NCBI GenBank assembly: GCA_030374735.1
Contig: JASCIV010000216.1
Location: forward strand, 1 to 31,183
Length of the DNA: 31,183 nt
Source of the DNA: Gracilaria caudata
Lineage: Eukaryota; Rhodophyta; Florideophyceae; Gracilariales; Gracilariaceae
Direction of reading: 5' to 3'
How positions within the stretch are numbered: the stretch's first letter is position 1; the number at the start of each line of letters is the position of its first letter. Both the position numbers and the translations under genes were made by a program. The notes under the pieces are model-generated. The model had not been told where the DNA came from. It searched no databases and saw nothing but the letters and a program-made list of their open reading frames with translations. Shown in pieces: positions 27,482 through 31,183 of this stretch.

Positions 27482-28045
27482 TTTACGTTTTTCATGAGAA
27501 TTGGCACCGAGCAAAAACGATGCATTTTTGTTTTCTTTGCTGCATCATGTAGAGAAACGATCACGCTATCTCAAAATATGTGAGCGTATGGATTGGGTGG
27601 CAACGACACAACAGCGAAACGCATGAGTAAAGAGAGGAATACGCGCTAACCGCAGGTGACGTGTGGAGGAATGACGTGTGCAGTTCCAAGTGGTAGAAAT
27701 AGTGCTACGGAAGTTGCAGAACTGAACATAAGGCGCTCATGGTTGCCGCCATTGTGGCTGCAGCCCAAGTAAAATAGAATGTTTGTCCCAGCAACAAATA
27801 ACATAGTTCCAAGCTGGGTTCAATGAACTCAGCAGGGGTGGAAAGAGTTGGACTGTTCAATCGAAGTCGAAGCAATGCGTTTGATTCTACAAATGCGGCA
27901 GCCGTTGAACCCCTCGGCGAGGGCAGTAAATGTGCACACTTCGAAAGGGCTGGATTTAGAAAGGTTGTGGTCAGAAACGAGTACTACGAAAAAAAACCAC
28001 GTTGCACTTAGGCAACCTCGCTCATCGCCAGTCAGCTGCTCTAAG

Positions 28046-28074
28046 GCCGCACGCTGCTGGCAAGTGCGTGCGGC
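28046..28074. repeat. GC-rich hairpin
   Basis: GCCGCACGC and GCGTGCGGC are perfect 9-bp arms around an 11-nt loop, about 610 bp upstream of the antiporter ATG. Role unknown. Confidence 0.65.
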
Positions 28075-28686
28075 GCTAGTAGGAGAGCCAGCAATGGGAC
28101 CGAAGTAAAAGGTAAAGGGAGCCACAAGTATAGCTAGGCTGCATAGTATCTACGATGATTGGACAGCTCGTGAATAACGCTTCGTCCGGGCGTCCGCGAC
28201 GATCACTTACATAGTGCGCCAGTTATCAAGTTTCAAATCATATCAATGTGATGGTGGAGGGTAGATAGATGTAAGGGCGCGAACGGCTCGAACTGCGAGT
28301 TTCACGTGTTTCACAGGGTGTAGAAGACGCGGCGACGGCCTTAAACGCGCTGGCCAAAGTGGTGGCGTGGACAGCGCAGTTTCTCGGTGGCAACTGAAAA
28401 AAGTGGGTAATGATGCTGGCAAAATAAGTGCTGGTCCCCCAATCGTTTGCAGAAATGATTTAAGCGTTAGCCGCGCTCTCGCGCTATCTGTCACACACGC
28501 GCGAGGCGACTGCTCGATTCTTTCGCGGTCCTCACCGGCTTGCGGTTCATCTCAAGCACCCTACTAACGGTCAGCCTCAATTCATTATCCCCGCCGCGGC
28601 TCCCACCCAACCACTGCCGCGCGCACCCAATTGGGTTCGTTCTCCCCCTCGAACAGCCACTTCCTTCCATCCACGTAACGCCTACA

Positions 28687-30177
28687 ATGGAGGTCAATTC
28701 TCGAGATGAAGTTTGCGCAGACCCGCCGCGTCCTGCTGCCCTCAATATCAACGACATCAACTACTCGCGGCGTCTCCCTCCCTCGCTACCGCGCTCCCAA
28801 CGAACTTCCTCCTCCAGCCTCTCGCCCACATCGCTCACAGACACCATGATGATAGACTCTGCCCGCCTTCTTTCCAAAGCTCGTACCGTGGCGTACGGCA
28901 CCGTCCCGCCCATCCGCACCAGCGAAATGAGCCAGGTATCAGGACAGGCACCCTACTTTTCCGGTCGTCACTCCTCCGACCCCGTCATAGGCCGCATGTA
29001 CTCAAACTACTCTGAGATGAACGTGATTCCCTGTGGCCAGCTCAACCAGATGCGGGATGGGATAAACCTTGGGCTGGACGGCTATTCATCCAATCTGAAC
29101 ATACTGCTTGTCTTTGTCCCGCTCGGCATTCTCGCCGGTATATTACAGCTTCCCGACCCCTACGTATTTGTTTTCAACTTCCTTGGCATGGTCCCGTTGG
29201 CAATGCTGCTCGGCAAAGCAACGGAAGACATTGCGGAGCACACAAACGAAACGCTGGGCGCTCTTGTCAACGTCACGTTTGGAAACGCGGTGGAGCTCAT
29301 TCTGTCAATCTCCGCGCTTCGCGCGGGCAGAATGACGCTCATTCAGGACACGATTGCCGGCTCGGTGCTCAGCAACCTACTACTAGTGCTGGGTTCGGCG
29401 TTTTTCTTTGGCGGAATGCGATACCGCGAGCAAATGGTACTACCAGCTGTGAGCGAAGCGAATGCCGACCTCCTTTCGTTTGCTGTGTTTGGCTTCTCCA
29501 TTCCTGCTCTGTTTGCGTTTGCGCTTCCGAACGACGACGGAAAGGCTATAACCGAAGAAAAGATGAGCCTGGTGACTAGCATTTGTCTACTGTGCATGTA
29601 CGCTATGTATCTTACTTTTCAGCTTTACACTCACGCTGAGTTGTACGAAGGCCTCGAAGAAGTAGTGGACGAGGAAGCGGGAGAGGCGGAAGCGCAGTCC
29701 CAAGAAGAACAAGTGGCTAGTCTGCCAGTGGCGACGGCTATTCTGGTGGGCATGGTTTTGTTAGTGGCAATTTGCTCCGAGTTTCTGGTGGGTGCCATTG
29801 ACGGCTTTTCGCAGTACGTGGGTCTGGGGCAGAAGTTCATCGCGGTGATCTTGCTGCCAGTTGTGGGCAACGCAGTTGAGCACATGTCAGCGATACTGGT
29901 AGCGCGGCACAACAAGATCGACTTGTCGATAGGTATTGCTTGCGGCAGCAGTGTTCAAATCGCGCTGTTTGCGGCGCCGTTCCTGGTTGTGGTGTCGTGG
30001 CTGTTCGGACCGGAGCACCTGACTTTGAGGTTCCAAATGTTCGAGACGGTGTGCATTGGGTTCTCGGTGTTTGTGGTGAACGCCACTCTGAGAGACTCAC
30101 GGTCAAACTGGCTGGAAGGGGCGGTGTTGGTGATGTGTTACTTCATCCTAGCGGCAGCGTTTTATTTCATGGGATAG
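28687..30177 (+). CDS. Vacuolar-type Ca2+/H+ antiporter (CAX family)
   Basis: Exchanges protons for cytosolic Ca2+ (or other divalent cations), usually at the vacuolar membrane. The frame is open from about 28540, but the first ATG is 28687, giving 496 residues. An N-terminal extension of about 135 residues (Pro/Ser-rich, with SSSSLSPTS at 41-49) precedes the transmembrane core. Both signature cation-binding repeats are present: GNAVELILSISAL at 199-211 and GNAVEHMSAILVA at 394-406, with the essential Glu203 and Glu398. The two halves are linked by an acidic loop at about 321-343 (EGLEEVVDEEAGEAEAQSQEE), typical of CAX. About eleven hydrophobic segments are visible. In plant CAX proteins an N-terminal tail is autoinhibitory; the tail here might act likewise (inference). 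Intronless. Confidence 0.95.
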   Translation: MEVNSRDEVCADPPRPAALNINDINYSRRLPPSLPRSQRTSSSSLSPTSLTDTMMIDSARLLSKARTVAYGTVPPIRTSEMSQVSGQAPYFSGRHSSDPVIGRMYSNYSEMNVIPCGQLNQMRDGINLGLDGYSSNLNILLVFVPLGILAGILQLPDPYVFVFNFLGMVPLAMLLGKATEDIAEHTNETLGALVNVTFGNAVELILSISALRAGRMTLIQDTIAGSVLSNLLLVLGSAFFFGGMRYREQMVLPAVSEANADLLSFAVFGFSIPALFAFALPNDDGKAITEEKMSLVTSICLLCMYAMYLTFQLYTHAELYEGLEEVVDEEAGEAEAQSQEEQVASLPVATAILVGMVLLVAICSEFLVGAIDGFSQYVGLGQKFIAVILLPVVGNAVEHMSAILVARHNKIDLSIGIACGSSVQIALFAAPFLVVVSWLFGPEHLTLRFQMFETVCIGFSVFVVNATLRDSRSNWLEGAVLVMCYFILAAAFYFMG

Positions 30178-31183
30178 CTGTTTTGTCGATAGGCACGATC
30201 ACAAGCGTTGCTGTGCATGGGCATGGGGATTAGATAATAGCCAGGACGCCTGATGATTGAAGGGCAGGGTGTTTGTTGTAAATATCGTTCTGTTTGCCTG
30301 CACAAAGAACTGCTGAGGGTGGGCGTACAAGTAGCGAGCACGTGCGCTGCAGGCGCCACTTGGGGGTGCTAAGACGAGGGATGTGGCAATGCCGGGCCGA
30401 AGAATGCGGCGACATGGGCCACGCACGACAGAGCGCGAATTGTGAGCGAGCTGGAGCAGGAGGGAGAAATGTATCTGGTGGCGGCTGTAGAAGCGATGTG
30501 ATTGGGCGGCGGAGCGCGTTGCGGCGCGGAGGGTCAGGGAAACAATGTCGGCCGACACCACGTTTGGCGAGATATATGTGTCTGGGAGCTTCAACTGCTA
30601 CTCAGCGTTAGCTGAGAGTGCGCGCACGACAGTCGTGGGCGGCATGAGCGTCTATGGTGGGAGATGACTGTGCGCCGGAGACGGAGACGATGGTCGCGAG
30701 ACGGCGGCGATGTGGGGGGGCGCTTGGCGGCGGCGCTCGCGGCGCGGCGAGCGGCGAAGAGCCGCAGACTTGCGAGTCGCGAGCCCGGTGCGGCGTCCAG
30801 AAACATGCCACACGAAAAACAAAGAGCACTGGGCGGCGCCTCGCACTTACCTTCATCAACAACGTGGCCACGCTTGCCACGTCGCTAGCGCCGGGCCAGC
30901 CACGCGCAGCCAAACGGGCAGCTCCTCTACTCTCGCCCCAAATGCACATCATTGACACGTCAACACGTTTTGCTCGCTCTTCCGGAGGAGATGTGCAGCG
31001 GCGGCGTGGCTGGTGCCCTCGCTGTCGTGTCCACACTGCGCACTTCCGCACTCGCCTTAAAGCGCGCCCCGCGGCTGGCACGCTGCTTCCGCCGGCCGCC
31101 ACTTGCTAGTCAGCCGTCTCCTCTGTCGCCCGTCCCTGCGTGGTTCACTCGGCTGCTCTTTAGCCTCGCCCCCCCCCTGTCTC
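30178..31183. other. GC-rich right end without a convincing gene
   Basis: About 1 kb downstream of the antiporter. Overlapping frames on both strands at 30608-31109 look composition-driven, being rich in Arg, Ala and Pro. A strong splice-donor-like sequence (AAG/GTAAGT) is readable on the minus strand at 30845-30853, so a minus-strand first exon cannot be excluded. The window ends in a C9 run. Confidence 0.4.

Larger units (their letters stand above)
25418..28686. other. Gene-poor region, right part
   Basis: This 3.3-kb stretch lies between the hAT-like element and the antiporter gene. It contains one weak 209-codon frame (25514-26143), a 413-bp retrotransposed element (26659-27095), a 47-bp perfect palindrome (27435-27481) and a hairpin at 28046-28074. 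The last 400 bp should contain the antiporter promoter; no TATA box was seen. Confidence 0.5.

Noticed and set aside
28540..28686. Upstream extension of the antiporter frame
   Set aside because: It begins at TTG; the first ATG is at 28687.
30383..30510. Short plus-strand reading that briefly resembles a histone-fold helix (ELEQEGEMYLVAAVEAM)
   Set aside because: It lacks an ATG, stops after about 40 codons and the following sequence does not continue the similarity in any one frame.
30608..31109. Overlapping 151- and 164-codon frames on opposite strands at the right end
   Set aside because: Both are Arg/Ala/Pro-rich composition artefacts; the minus-strand one starts with GTG. Neither shows a domain.

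Overview
The window looks like eukaryotic nuclear DNA from an intron-poor genome of roughly even base composition. Ten protein genes can be supported. Each reads as a single uninterrupted ATG-to-stop frame, including long housekeeping genes (CPSF2 at 815 codons, a CAX-type antiporter at 496) that carry introns in most eukaryotes. Uninterrupted genes, long transposon-rich spacers and a high share of secreted or cell-wall-like proteins would fit a red alga, perhaps a florideophyte seaweed. That assignment is inference from gene style, not from a marker gene.

Layout. 1-2050: hairpin-bearing upstream DNA, then a secreted protein with a cysteine-rich C-terminus (+). 2707-3297: secreted Cu/Zn superoxide dismutase (-) with a TATA box. 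4156-6603: CPSF2/CPSF100 of the mRNA 3'-end processing complex (-). 6604-7792: spacer with a tiny LINE-tail insertion. 7793-9607: F-box protein (-). 10322-11371: secreted two-domain protein with a Pro/Thr linker (-) and a TATA box. 12575-13231 (+) and 13265-14563 (-): a convergent pair 33 bp apart, namely an unrecognised protein with a possible organelle presequence and an O-fucosyltransferase-like type II membrane protein. 15511-16290: secreted (Gly-Gly-X)n protein (+). 18045-18620: secreted tyrosine-rich repeat protein (+). 20173-21549: secreted proteinase-K-like subtilase (+). 21550-28686: about 7 kb without a convincing gene, holding mobile-element debris. 28687-30177: vacuolar-type Ca2+/H+ antiporter (+). 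30178-31183: GC-rich DNA with no convincing gene.

Mobile DNA. Four insertions end in the same tail, (C)ACAATAAAGAAGAAG or a close variant, and are bounded by 11-13 bp direct repeats (one with a single mismatch). This is the signature of 5'-truncated non-LTR retrotransposition. One keeps a decayed LINE-like ORF C-terminus. Another shares essentially only the tail and may be a SINE-like partner. Separately, a 607-bp element at 24803-25409 has 8-bp duplications (GTTACGGG), a CAGGG-type terminus, and 20 copies of CAATC/GATTG concentrated towards its two ends. It looks like a non-autonomous hAT element with subterminal transposase-binding repeats.

How the genes relate. Seven of ten products enter or act in the secretory pathway: Cys-rich protein, SOD, two-domain protein, glycosyltransferase, Gly-rich protein, Tyr-rich protein and subtilase. 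The Gly-rich and Tyr-rich proteins are plausible structural proteins of a wall, mucilage or cuticle, but no operon-like linkage is implied.
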